Source: Acholoe squamosa
Taxonomy: Eukaryota; Annelida; Polychaeta; Phyllodocida; Polynoidae
NCBI GenBank assembly: GCA_949317995.1
Contig: OX439049.1
Coordinates: forward strand, 9,029,395 to 9,093,394
Length of the DNA: 64,000 nt
Direction of reading: 5' to 3'
In this document: one piece after another, positions 51,622-63,649 of the stretch
How the letters are laid out: each line of letters begins with the position of its first letter
How positions within the stretch are numbered: the first letter of the stretch is position 1
Program-made: the position numbers and the translations under genes
Notes under the pieces: generated by a model
Databases searched by the model: none
Told to the model about the DNA's origin: nothing
Seen by the model: only the letters and a program-made list of their open reading frames with translations

Positions 51622-53272
51622 TGATATTTTTAGGGTTAGTAAAACCAAACATTAGTCTTGAAATATGCAATGTTTCCAGAGATAATGTATAGAAATTTAA
51701 TCATAGACTATGCTGCTGGACACATCATGAGTGGTCTAGACACCTTAAACAATGGATTTAGAGAAAGAAATAGCCCAGCTAGGTCATGCTGGCTGCAGCC
51801 GACTGGGGAGCGTAGGTTACCCGGTTTGGTTCCTGGCCAGGCCAGGGCACAGTGGTGGTTCCAAATGTCACTGTAATGTTTCATTTGAGTGTCCTTCCTG
51901 CCTTGTGCTAGGTTGTGCTGGAAAGTCTCTTGGCAGTCTTTTTTGAAGTGTTTTATTGGGACTTGAAGAACAATAAAAAAGAAATTGTCCCTCTCCTAGC
52001 AACCTTGCATTAAGGTCTTTAAGCTAGGTTCCATTAAGGTTCATACAGTTGGATATAATAAGACAGTAAAGTTAACAATAAATGTCAAATGACGACCTCC
52101 AGTTGTTTGTATACTCTTTTTAGGCCTATCAGTAACCTAAAATAGATCTCACATGTGTATACTAATCAGGGGGGAGGGGTGGATGAGATGAGATGAGGAT
52201 GAATTGCTGTATAAAAAATCTCTTTTGACCTTCACCTTTACATGAAAAATGCAGGATTAATCTCTCTTAATGCTAGATTTAAAATTATAGAAATAATCTA
52301 TTAATGTATACATCGGCTTGAGTTGGTTCCACCTTTCGATGGCTCTAAAAAATCTCTTTTGACCTTCACCTTTACATGAAAAATGCAGGATTAATCTCTC
52401 TTAATGCTAGATTTAAAATTATAGAAATAATCTATTAATGTATACATCGGCTTGAGTTGGTTCCACCTTTCAATGGCTCTATATATGGCACTATGTATTA
52501 CAATTGGTTTTAATGATATTTGTAGGGTTGGTAAAACCAAACATTAGTATTGAAATATGCTTACAGAGATAATGTATAGATGGAAATAGACTATGCAGCT
52601 GGACACATCATGAGTGGTCTAGACACCTTAAACAATGGATTTAGAGAAAGAAATAGCCCAGCTAGGTCATGCTGGCTGCAGCCGACTGGGGAGCGTAGGT
52701 TACCCGGTTTGGTTTCCGGCCAGGCCAGGGCACAGTGGTGGTTCCAAATGTCACTGTAAGGTGTCATTTGAGTGTCCTTCCTGCCTTGTGCTAGGTTGTG
52801 CTGGAAAGTCTCTTGGCAGTCTTTTTTGAAGTGTTTTATTGGGACTTGAAGAACAATAAAAAAGAAATTGTCCCTCTCCTAGCAACCTTGCATTAAGGTC
52901 TTTAAGCTAGGTCCCGTTAAGGTTCATACAGTTGGATATAATAAGACAGTAAAGTTAACAATAAATGTCAAATGACGACCTCCAGTTGTTTGTATACTTT
53001 TTTTTAGGCCTATCAGTAACCTAAAATAGATCTCACATGTGTATACGAATCAGGGGGAGGGGTGGATGAGATGAGATGAGGATGAATTGCTGTATAAAAA
53101 ATCTCTTTTGACCTTCACCTTTACATGAAAAATGCAGGATTAATCTCTCTTAATGCTAGATTTAAAATTATAGAAATCATCTATTAATGTATACATCGGC
53201 TTGAGTTGGTTCCACCTTTCAATGGCTCTATATATGGCACTATGTATTACAATTGGTTTTAATGACCTGATG
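51622..53272. repeat. Nested tandem duplication containing a LINE 3' end
   Basis: Units 51622-52513 and 52514-53272 are near-identical. The first contains an extra inner duplication of about 134 bp (52213-52346 and 52347-52480) that the second lacks, which accounts exactly for the length difference. Each unit carries the reverse complement of the LINE 3' tail plus a block beginning GATTTAGAGAAAGAAATAGC. That block has a weak tRNA A-box-like TAGCCCAGCTAGG. Confidence 0.93.
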
Positions 53273-54016
53273 AATTTTAATCTGTTTCCCTCGTGGAATC
53301 TTGTAGGGATTGCTCTATCATCTATGTAAGTAGGGTCACAGGATATCCCTTCTATTGGCAAGTTCACAACAATTACTGGCTTTCTGGATCTCTTTAGTTG
53401 TCACAGTGGGGTTTTCCTCTAGCTTAACTAGATATGCTATTCTCAAAGCTCTGTTTTGCAACAGCTGCAGTTTATTTTCTCCCCTATTATCCCTGTCCCA
53501 TATAAGGTCGCAGTATTCAAAGCTAGGTCTAATCATTGTTTTAAAAACATCAACAGCTGAATCAGTATCTAAATATTTTCTAGTCCTACCAAATTGGAAC
53601 AACCTATTTTTACTATTCTTAATACATTGCGCCCTGTGCTCAATAAATTTGAGCTCAGGATATAATGTTATACCCAAGTAAGGGAAGGTGTAGACTCGTT
53701 CCAATTCAATTCCATTAAGCACAAACTTACAATTATTATCCACTTTTTGGTTGAAAATCATCCATTTGGTTTTATTTTCATTAATAGTAAGAGAGTTGTT
53801 AATGCACCATTGGGGTATTTTCTGTAAGTACCTCTGCATAGAATTTTCCTGTGAAGTGGCTATTACAGCGTCATCCGCATACAACACAGTATTAAAATTA
53901 TCCACCTTAGCCAATGAATTTATATAGCTCGAAAAGTGCACAGGACCCAAGTCATAAAAGCTGTTAAATATTATCCTATGTACATCAGATTTCATGTCCA
54001 AAATGTTACAATGCAT
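52826..54016 (-). mobile_element. Non-LTR retrotransposon (CR1/L2/jockey-like), copy 2
   Basis: Minus-strand frame 54016-53336 contains TVLYADDAVIATSQENSMQR, WCINNSLTINENKTKWMIFN, FPYLGITLYPELKFIEHRAQ, FKTMIRPSFEYCDLIWD and LQNRALRIAYLVKLEENPT. The frame breaks near 53340 and resumes at 53367-53140 with ISCDPTYIDDRAIPTRFHEG and RAIERWNQLKPMYTL. RT is 5'-truncated just upstream of YADD. The 3' tail ends near 52826 in the proximal unit and again near 51942 in the duplicated distal unit. It is about 85% similar to the copy at 4985-5780 by eye. Confidence 0.88.
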
Positions 54017-54289
54017 GCCTTAAGGTGTAGCAAAAATGAAATCCCTGCACCAAGAACCTCTTTTTACACCTCATCGCTAAACATGGAGTTCAGGGAAAGT
54101 TTTGAATATGTAGCCTAGCATTCTTAACTTTTCCCTCATACATTTAAAAATAACTAGATCTTTATGAAAAATGCTCTCTATTATCTAGAGTGTCCCTACT
54201 TTCAAAAAGATGTCACTCTTTTCCAACAATACATAAACATTCTGGTCCAGATCTGCAAAGGCACTTCTGAATACCAAAGAAAAAAAAAA

Positions 54290-56486
54290 CGTTATGTATG
54301 TGAGGATTTGGATAGAGCAATACTTTTAAACATCACAGATCATCTGCATCACTATTTCTTGTACAGGACTTGTTAAATTAATAGTTCAAAGGCATATCTT
54401 AACACATTAGACTATATTATGGGTCATTTCCATCTCACTCTGAGCGCATGCCATCCTCATTGGGCAGCCTGTCCTCCTCAGAAACTTGCAGACTGCAAAA
54501 GATTGAATATAATTGTTGAATAACTAAGGTGAGTAATATCAAGCAATTATGCTCTAATATTTACAGATTCTCAATGGGGGATGAGTAAGTAGGAACAAAA
54601 AACTGTTTATGGATAGAACCCGACAAATATCATTACTAACTGGCAGTGCAGCCTTACCCTAGAATATAGCAACCATAAAAAGATTTTGAAAAAAAAATTA
54701 CATTGTTACATTCACTACTATTTTAGTTTGGGGAACCATATGTGACCCATCCTTACAAATTGGTACTGAAGTCGCACATGTAGAAGCCTAGCTATAGCCT
54801 TTTCAAGTTGCATAGTGTCAAAAATATCAAAAGTCTCAAAGTTGATATTTTAGCATTTTTGTAACATATGGGTACATGTCTTTTAGAAACCTTGCTTACT
54901 AAACTTACTTTAAGCCCCAAATGCCCAATAGACATGGCTGTAACTTTTGTGGTTATATAGAATTACATAGGAACTATATAGGATTTATGAATTATTATAT
55001 GTTTAATATGTTAATTATCTCAGTTTAATCTTTTATTGATTGATACGACTACATTTACTGCCAGACAACCCACAGAGGGCAACCTGGTTCAAATATGCAA
55101 GTGTTATATACCAAATGAAAGCTCTTGATGAGCTCTAAATGAATATGGCAATATCTAAACATTTTCTATTTGTGACTTCCGTACCATTTTGTTAGGATGG
55201 GTCACATATGTGCATCTAATGGTGGATTATGTATAGACTGGGTGGGTCCGAAGTACACATTGTAACCAAAATGAACAAAACCTCACATACGTAACGTTTT
55301 CAAATTTGTAGGAAACTTGCAGAAATTTAAATTCTATCCAGGATATTAGATAGGGACACTTTCATAAGATTATCAACCAATTTATTTGAAAAATTCTATT
55401 TGGAGGTGTGTGGTGCAACACATATAGTAAACACCTCACATACATAACGAAATGCTAAGGAGGGGGGGGGGAGGAAATTATACTGCTGGCAAAGTACATA
55501 CCAAAAGAGAGGTTCTATGTACTGAAATGATTGATTGTAGGTCTAGAAGTAAATAAATAATGATAAGAGCAGGTAATCTCGCAAAATAATGCACTTTTGG
55601 GGTGTGGGAGGTGAAAATTTCGAACAATAATCAACACTTCTCACCCCAGACAGGCTGGGGTGTCATTTCAAAATATCCAAACTGGACCTAATGACCCCTA
55701 GCAGTAAAGGTAGGCCCTAATTTCAACAAATAATAATGATTTGGGGATAAATATACAGCAGGACTAGCTCAGGAAGAGCAATTTCCATTCCCCAGTGAAA
55801 ATGTTATGTATGTGAGGAAAATAAAGCCCTAAAGAGTATGGGGCTTCATGGCCAAATTAAATGGCATTACCAAGCTGGTATGGCCAGTCTATGGCTTGGG
55901 ACTTTCAATCAGAGGGAAATATAACCCAAAATACATCATTTCCATGCAATCTAAGACAATTGCAGACCCTCACATATATTACACACACTATTTCATGAGA
56001 ATTTGATTATAATAGAGCTGCAAAATCACAGTAGACTGTGAGCTTAGCTAATTTGAGATCCTCTGAGTGACTTCCAGAGCAACTGGAAACATTTCCTTTC
56101 TCCTCCATATATTTTCGTTACGTATGTGAGGATTTCCACACCGATACCAAAAGACCTCCTCTGTGGCCTTACTATGCAAACTTGAGTCATGATTTTTGTT
56201 TTAATCATTCAATTCATATACATACTACACTAGAATAGACTAGAAATAAAGAATCATTTATTTAGATAGCCTACAGACATCTACAAGTGTACCTCACATA
56301 TGTAACGTTTTGGGGAGTTGAATTTTGCTTTATGAGAACTAGCTCGTATCTGCAGCAAACCAGCACTTTCATTTATTTAATATCAACACCCCCCTAGGAC
56401 CCTGCTCAACAGAGGTAATAAGAACAGTAAGGATACTTTTTTAGCATGGAAGTTTAAGGTGTAAAATAAGTGTTACGTATGTGAGG
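54290..56486. repeat. Eight copies of CCTCACATAYGTAACG
   Basis: Copies lie at 54290 (-), 55281 (+), 55434 (+), 55802 (-), 55968 (+, degenerate), 56116 (-), 56292 (+) and 56471 (-). Most are followed by a short T-rich run (GTAACGTTTT). Surrounding sequence is not alignable by eye. Spacing outside the inserted MITE is about 150-510 bp. I know no matching family; it could be a bZIP-like site cluster (TTACGTA core) or a decayed repeat. Confidence 0.85.
54741..55206. mobile_element. TA-flanked MITE, TGTGACCCATCC ends
   Basis: TA|TGTGACCCATCCTTACAAAT ... TTGTTAGGATGGGTCACA|TA. Inverted similarity runs about 50 bp, through TGGTACTGAAGTCGCACAT and its counterpart. Tc1/mariner-like by TA flank; inference. 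Confidence 0.85.
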
Positions 56487-57044
56487 AAGCTCACAGTTCA
56501 ATATTATAACACATGTGTGAAAGACAGTTGAGGAAGGGACGTGGCCAAAGTACTTTTAATAGATAGCTATGACCTCTCACCAAAGGCAAAATAGGTTGAT
56601 CACACTCTAGTACTGCCTAGCTTAACAATAGATAGGTGGGAATGATGGAAAATTGGACAAAAAAGGGCATTTTTGGTGTATTGTCCAACTTAGAGCCTCC
56701 GTAACTCATCAAATTATAGGCCGATAAACATAAATTTGCCCTCTACTTAAAGCTAAAGATATTTTCTATCAGATGTGACCAAAATAATGAAGAATAGTAG
56801 TCTACATTTTTTACTGTAGCTCCTCAAAGCTAAAATCCTTTCAAAATAGGCCCAAACATTGCTCAGTGGATCTGCCCTGATGTGCTCCCACAGAGAGTCT
56901 TGACATATTAATGTGGTTAACTGAGTACCAATCTCCAAGCAGATATACAAGTATAGGCAATCATAGATAATACAGGGTTACTGGCTCCCCCTCATTACAA
57001 TTCAACTAGATCATATGGGGTGTGCAATATGTACACAGAAAATG

Positions 57045-57205
57045 CCGCCGCCTAAAACTCGTCATTATAGAGGAGTTTAGGGTAGTCAAGGTCAAATGAC
57101 CACCTAAACTCGTCATACTGATGATAGAAAGTCGTCTTACTGACGACTTAGGTGGTCAGGATGACGACCTTGTCACTTTGACGACCTAAAGCTGTAGTTT
57201 TAGGT
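57045..57205. repeat. Small inverted-repeat sequence rich in TCGTCA/TGACGA
   Basis: CCTAAAACTCGTCATTATAG at the left and TTTGACGACCTAAAGC...TTTTAGG at the right, with internal ACCTAAACTCGTCA, GTCGTCTTACTGACGAC and GACGACCTTGTCA. It looks like a decayed fold-back element. Confidence 0.6.
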
Positions 57206-58276
57206 ACAAGAACAAATTTAAACTTTATTGACCAAACAAAAGGGTACATGATTCCAAGTTTGTCACTAAGCATGACGTCATAACCAGTAACCATAGATAT
57301 ATATGTAATATTATGGCATGCAAGTTACTAGTCAATTAGTTACTGATGTTGCCTTCATTACTATGTTGTTGTGGCAACACCAGGAAACAAGAAAAATGTG
57401 GCAAGGACCACGGATAGGAGTAGCCACTCCATCACCAGCCACTGCGGGTGACATCACTGAGGCAGCATGACGTCACCGATGACGTCATAGGTGACAGGGA
57501 GAAAACCAAAAACATTATGCTACGGTCGCTACGCTCCTGGCCGCTGAGGCGGCTTGCAACTCCAAAAAAATTCAATCATTTATAATGAGAACTGAGTTAT
57601 AACAGTTATATGTATATAAGTATGCCATGGCAAATCAGCCTTTCAACAATGTAACTTAATGAGGCTATTCCCATAACCCCCATTCCCAATCGCCCTACCT
57701 CCCACCCTATTTAGCCTATTACAAAACGATATACACACACACACACACACACACATAAAAAAAATTATGATGATAATAATAATAACACACATCACTTAAT
57801 AATTCAAGCGCTAACCTAATTATTGAAAAATTTCCCTCAGAACACTTATATCATCTCACATTTCACTTGTATAACAAGACTCAACTATAGCACAGGAATA
57901 TTCTTAGACAGTATGGACAATATGGAATCAATATGTCATGCTTGAAATATGTAGTATCTTTACAATATAACACAATGCAAATTTCTAAGATCTAAGACAA
58001 GATAATGAAATGGTGAATCTTTTGCTTCATTTCCATGTGGAATTTCCCACATCAAGACATTTTAGGCAATGTGGTCTTGCAATCACCAATTTTGATTGAC
58101 CAATGCTAAAGACGATTCAATGCTTTCGATTCAGCTGGTACATGTATAGTGGGGTTTCAATGTAATCGGGTTTGGTTCAAACATACATAATATTTCTGGC
58201 CAGATGTACCTTATTTTCAACTGACTTATAACAACCGACATTGATGAAAAACCTAATTGTAACATTTATTTTCCAG
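57206..58276. other. Non-coding stretch upstream of the EGF-like exon
   Basis: A hairpin-arm remnant lies at about 57388 (related to 24143) and a GATGACGTCAT region at about 57460-57490; the CA microsatellite lies within. No exon is supported. Confidence 0.5.
57732..57755. repeat. (AC)n microsatellite
   Basis: Twelve AC units. Confidence 0.97.
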
Positions 58277-58532
58277 TTGTGATGATGGTTATGAGGGTGC
58301 TACTTGTGAGTCCAAGGTAGTGAACAGAGAGTTCCTTCTAGGGACCATTGTCTTAATGGCACTGACGGCTGTTCAGCTTATTGACATTATTTCCTACTTC
58401 TTCTACCAATCACACTTCTGTGCTGCCAGACAGGTTACAATATCCCCTAAACCTATACAACTTCAACGGGTACCATGGGAGCCAGCGCTACACGCAAAAA
58501 GAAATTCTAAATATCTTAGGCTGTTCGCCTAA
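58277..58532 (+). CDS. Partial exon: half EGF-like module plus transmembrane helix
   Basis: Acceptor TTTATTTTCCAG at 58276. In phase 1 the exon reads CDDGYEGATCES, the C-terminal Cys-x-x-Gly-Tyr/Phe-x-Gly-x-x-Cys half of an EGF domain. It is followed by a hydrophobic stretch, FLLGTIVLMALTAVQLIDII, then FFYQSHFC, and stops at 58530-58532. This suggests the membrane-proximal 3' end of a type I EGF protein. Only this exon is visible: no upstream EGF exon or signal peptide was found between 50.6 and 58.3 kb. The last 20-30 residues overlap a fold-back-like GGCAAGTTGGG repeat (58540-58675) and may be intronic read-through if GACAG|GTTACA is a donor. Confidence 0.55.
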
Positions 58533-60229
58533 CATTTGTTTGAATTGCTAAGGCAAGTTGGGAGTTTGCACGTCGCCAAACCACTGATGTTTTCTTGGGA
58601 GTTTATGCCTAACCCTTAGGAGAAATCAGGCAAGTTGGGCATTCTTCCTAACTTGCCTTAGACTTTTTCCCTAACTACATGGACTATTTCAATACCCATA
58701 ATACCCATTCTTTTATTTTGATTCAAATGATAGGTGTAAACTCCACATGGATTAAGACACCCAGAACACAGTCTCTCAATTTGAGGAGCAAGTTTAATAC
58801 CTCATATCATTTTCATTTGCAACCCCTGAACTTAGTTCTTCTGGGTTTGACTCATAGGGCCATAGATGTGGATATATGAGAAAATTGAATTTCCTGAGAA
58901 AAGGTGTTTTCATTCTTCTTCCTTGCTCCATCAATAACATAATAAACCTATAGGCTGTATTCTGTTAAGTCCTATGCTAGGTTGAATGGTGAAGGCTTTA
59001 TCATATCAGTGGTCATTAGAAGTGCCATTAATTTCATATTTGTAGGCCTTTCCATTATAGACACTTCCCACAAAAGTGCTCATGCAAACCACACTGCCAC
59101 CTGGTCTGAGGAAATCTACTAACCCTTAGATAGAACTACTAACCACTTAGACAAAAAGACAGAAGATACATACTATCATGTTACATTTTCTTTTTAATTA
59201 CAGGAATTTCATTCATCACCCTTGCAAGGACTTATATTCAACCACATTTAACCGTTAATCAATTATGGGAATGAGAACCACGCAAAATAATTTAATTAAG
59301 GAGAGACAAACTGCTGTAAAAAATAACTTGAATCTACCAGGGATCCATGTAAACTGAACAGTGAACCACCATATTTATAAAACAGGGAGCCAATGCAGTT
59401 TTTACAAGGAACCCGAGGTGGCAGTGTGGTGACACAACAAGGAATCTCTGTGAAAATAACATCTCTGTGAAAATAACGACAGATCTTTGGCAACTCTAGG
59501 ATGAGGAATCTGACTCATTATTTCAATGACAATTTTTTACAGTGCAGCCACATGAAATAATGCCACCCTCTTGCCGATTAAAAGTGACCAGTCCCTAGAA
59601 TAAAGTTCAAAGGGATTGCTGTATGATTCAATAGACACAGCTTGGCACTATCGAGATGGAAATGGCACCATTTAAATGGATAAACACACTGTATGTACAC
59701 CATATTGTATAAATTTCATGGTCAATACCATGTGGAAACCAATGTGTTAACAAATGTGTTCTACATTGTTGACTACAGGTAAAACCCATGATATGGAACT
59801 CAGGAATCCATAGAAAAAACCATCACTCTAATCCATTTGTATACTGCTTTTATCTGGGGGATACAAAGGGCCTGGTATTGCGGCACATAGCGTCCATCAA
59901 TTATTGATTATGAATTTAGCAGTAAAATACATTGACGTGTGAGTGCCTACATGCTGTGAACATGACCAGGGCATTGCACAGCATGGATATCTAGAGTTGA
60001 CTGTGGGAGTACAGGAAAACAGTAAATCAACTGTCGACTGTATCTAAATACCTTAATGAGAAAAGACAGAATATTTAAAGTGTTAGGACAAATTTTAATG
60101 TTGTACTCCAGATGTACCATGATCTTCCCTCCCTCCCTTACTCCCATCCTCCCTCCCCCACTCCTACTTGAGCCTGTAACCTCAATTCTTCTCGCATCCA
60201 AACTCTAGTATATGCTGCAACCCTACTTG
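58533..60229. other. Non-coding stretch; one small fold-back
   Basis: CTAAGGCAAGTTGGGAG at 58549 and CCTAACTTGCCTTAG at 58649 pair. Nothing else is recognised. Confidence 0.5.
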
Positions 60230-60740
60230 AGTTGGTTTCATCTTGGGAAACTCATGCATCAGCAGGCGGTGAGGTACATCAGCTCGTTCGCTGGTACCCT
60301 GCAGGTATTTGAGGGCATATTACCCGCATGCCATGTCTGATGACATTTATTCCCCAGATTTTGGAGAGCAGTTCACTTGAGCTCCACTAGATGGGGGTTT
60401 GAGATCTCCACACATCTGTATAGGTGAGACAGGTTACAGGGATGTAAGTCTTCAGGTTTTATCAGGATTTCCTGATTTCTGAAAATTTTGAATAATATGT
60501 ATTTTCCTTATATGAGTGGTACGGAGGGTTGTTTGGAAAAATAAAAGGGTTTTATGTCAAGAAAATGGATGGCTTCCTGATTTTTGCCCATGCCTGACTT
60601 ACATCCCTGAGGTTAACTATTGGGGTGTTTGGGTGCCCTCTAGTGAGTAAATCTGAACACAGGGGATGATTGACTGGTAACTTCTTAGGCATGGCCTGCC
60701 TGTATCATGCCCCTAGTATACAGGCAGGTCGCCATCCAAA
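60230..60740. repeat. Dispersed repeat, copy 2, carrying a MITE
   Basis: Same repeat as 31484-31860 (TGATGACATTTATTCCCCAG, CTCCACTAGATGGGGGTTTG, GATGATTGACTGGTAACTTC) interrupted at 60437-60609. Confidence 0.85.
60437..60609. mobile_element. CAGGGATGTAAGTC MITE, 173 bp, 6-bp target duplication AGGTTA
   Basis: Perfect 13-bp terminal inverted repeats CAGGGATGTAAGT / ACTTACATCCCTG (a G interposed before TCTTC). AGGTTA stands at 60431-60436 and 60610-60615. The host repeat at 31484-31860 is uninterrupted at this point (GAGACAGGTA|GAGCATTGGGG). Confidence 0.95.
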
Positions 60741-62280
60741 CCAGCTTGTTGGTATCAGTATTCCTGGGTGAGTAGATGTGAAGGTCTGGTTGTCCAATTG
60801 GACTGATGGCTAGATTCCCAAGTGAATACTAAATGTTATAGAGCAGTTCAGTTTCTATATGGACCATCATAATTTACTTGGTTGTTTGCTGGATACCTTT
60901 TTATAAATAGTGAAACTCTAGGCAACTTTTTAAATTCGTTATCAGCTTTTATTCTCCTTTAGATTATATCATAAATAGTGCAGATTACACAAATCCATGA
61001 GCTTGGTGGTTTTTATTCACTAGCTATGATGGCTATTTACTTGGAAAGCCTACCCACCCTAGATCCCTCTGAGTGCACTGGGCAGAAATAACTCAGAAGT
61101 GAGGAGCAATTGTGAGAACGCATAACAAAATGATAACATTGGAGTGCAGAATGAAATTATGTTTGCATGAGCCTCTCTGCTACGAAAAATAATATATGTA
61201 TTAGGTCTTCATTCTTTACCATTTCTTCTTTTAAAAGGATATTGTAAATTATACAAAGCCTACTTTCTCAGCCATTTACCCTGAACTTGATGTAAGAATT
61301 TACTTCCTGTCTTGGCACCGAATAATTAGGTCTTCATGTAGGATTAGCATACTCCCAATGCTGTCACATGCCACATATTTGATAAATTTAATTGCAGCAA
61401 GCAACATACATGCAGAATACAGCATTTAGCTAAATAGAGAATGTCATTATTTAACTGTTTCTGAGGGAGTAGCATCTGCTGAGATGGTGTAGATGGTCAG
61501 GTCTTCAGAAATGGGGTCACACAGTGAGGACCCACGCATGTGAATCAATTATTCCCACTCCTTGTATATTTGATTTGTGATTAATTATCATCTACTTATG
61601 TTATGATTTAAGAAAGTATTGAAACAAGGAATTTGGTGAACAAGGTAGAATTGATTCATTTGAAAACTGCAGTGTAACACATATGGTTCTATACCTAAGT
61701 ATTTACTCAATAAAATTGCTATATCTTGAAAGTGGTATGTGGGTATCAATGTACGCCCTTAGCTTACATTTATTATGTCCTAAATCAGTGATGCTTGTGT
61801 CAATTTATAAAAGTTGAATATAATATAAAATCATGTGACACAGTCTACAAAACAGGGTCTTAGTGCTGGGAGAAGACCCCTTCTCCGAGTACATGTCACC
61901 TATGGGGAAATATAATATATGTGGCATACATGTATGTTTTCTCACTGTTTGACTCCATTTCGTGAGACCTGGCCATCTATCCTTGTGTGTGACTATACAA
62001 GCAGCAGCCAGGGCAGTGTGAGTGCCACACCTACCCCACACACCAAACTGCTCAACTGAGCAACTCAGCATCCACTCAACAGGTTCATAGCATTACCGCT
62101 TAGCCTAAGGTTTGTCTAAGCATTCTCCAAACAATAACTACCCGAGGTGAATTGTGAGTGAGATATCTGCTCTTAACAACTGGGTTACCATAGGCCTAAA
62201 ATAGAAGCTTCACTGACTAAAACTGCTGGAGAGAAAAACACTCCAAGTAGCACGGATATGTATATCTGACACTTTGTGCA
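60741..62280. other. Intergenic stretch before a predicted gene start
   Basis: No repeat or exon is recognised. Promoter elements of the downstream gene would lie here; no clear TATA box at a sensible distance was identified. Confidence 0.4.
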
Positions 62281-62374
62281 ATGATGGCACACAACTTATT
62301 TGGATTAAGTGAGGCTGTCTGTAGTCTTGGAGTATCTCTACTGTTACTTAACATTGCCACTATATATGGACAAG
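62281..62374 (+). CDS. First coding exon with signal peptide (gene continues beyond the window)
   Basis: ATGATGGCACACAAC opens MMAHNLFGLSEAVCSLGVSL followed by LLLNIATIYGQ and one base, then the donor GTAGGTAG. The 18-residue hydrophobic core (VCSLGVSLLLLNIATIYG) looks like a cleavable signal peptide. The phase-1 exit is the usual arrangement before extracellular modules. I find no phase-1 exon before 64000, so the protein is unidentified. It could be a chance ORF, but start, hydrophobic core and donor coincide well. Confidence 0.45.
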
Positions 62375-63107
62375 GTAGGTAGAATACTACACAAAACCCA
62401 TCATCGGAAAAGAGATATAGCAACCATTGTGGCTTATTTGAACAAGGTGGGACCACTAGTCTAAATAACAATTTTGAAGTCACCATAGGTCCCAGTGCTC
62501 AGTCAAGACTGCCACTTCTTAAAATACCTGGAGGGTGTTGCTCATATAGTAAAAGGAAGAGCTGGCTAAAAATGCCCTTGTTTCCAGTCCTTTCTTTTCA
62601 TGTAGCTATAACTTGTCCCTTTTGTTGCTCACAAGTGGACATTCAAGTACGGTGCTCAAAAAGGGGATTTGAGTAGGTACATAGTTGGGAGAAGTCAGTC
62701 AGTAAAATATACTATAGAGTGTGTGACATGAGTAGGTACCTGCTAGTGCAGCTCTCTCTGTTTTAAACAAGGCAGGTGACTTTCCAGACTAATGTGGTGA
62801 GTGCAAGTTGAATGGTGAAGCAGAGCGCGACTTCTTTTGAAAAGAGGGTACCTACTGACAGCACCTTTTACCATAGGAGCAACACGCTCCTTGTGCTTAG
62901 ATAGGTAATTACAGTATATGTTATTATGTAGTCAATACAAGAGCCCCCGTATATAGCATAGAGCATGGTACTGGTTCATTTACAGGCACTGCTGAGGGTC
63001 ATTAAAACATAGATCTGTTTTATATACCCTGATTTCTAATAAATGTCATTTTAAAGAAATGTTCACTGAGTGTAGTCGATAGTCTATCTCAGATTAAGTT
63101 GGTCTAT
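62375..63107. other. Predicted intron, nothing recognised
   Basis: No exon or repeat is supported. Confidence 0.45.
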
Positions 63108-63262
63108 TTTCACCTTGAGATGACCAACTTGCACCTTGGGCTGACCACTTGATAACTACTCCTACATAATCAATGGTTTCCTTTCAATTAAATGCACAAA
63201 TAGGTGTATTAGGAGTGGTTGACTCAAGGTGAAATGGTGGTCATCTCAAGGTGAAATTGGTA
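63108..63262. repeat. Imperfect fold-back around TTCACCTTGAGATGACC
   Basis: TTTTCACCTTGAGATGACCA (about 63108) pairs with TGGTCATCTCAAGGTGAAAT (about 63237). Inner CACCTTGGGCTGACCACTTG and GTGGTTGACTCAAGGTGAAA also pair. Confidence 0.8.
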
Positions 63263-63649
63263 TGTTCTAGGAAATAAGTCCTATACAGAAAGTATTTAAC
63301 ATTTCTGCACTTTTCCTTATGCTATCATTTAAAAAAGATATTTATCTATGCCTAGAGTCAAAATGTTGTATATGTGAGCACTTGTCATCTTCAAGTTATT
63401 GAACCAATTCTTATGAAATGACCAGCTGGTCATGGTAAAAACCATTCAAACATGGGAACTTTAGTGTATTATCATGCAGTGACAATTATTTCATATATTC
63501 CAGGACATCATTCTATGGGGTACTATAACACCTCTTTTTCAATAATATTAGGGTTAAAGACCAATGCACTACATGTGAAAGTGAGAAAAACAAGCTGACA
63601 GGTGGTCAACTCTAGGTATGTGGTCGTCTTTATGTTAATCTATCCTAAG

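Noticed and set aside
51765-51850. tRNA-derived SINE head
   Set aside because: TAGCCCAGCTAGG resembles an A box, but the B box (GGTTTGGTTCC) is poor and no cloverleaf forms convincingly.
54482-54528. Possible exon between CCTCCTCAG and GTGAGTAA
   Set aside because: All three frames contain stops; at most a UTR exon, with no supporting neighbour.
61805-62486. Minus-strand ORFs of 88-89 codons
   Set aside because: They overlap the signal-peptide exon on the other strand and lack any domain or splice evidence.
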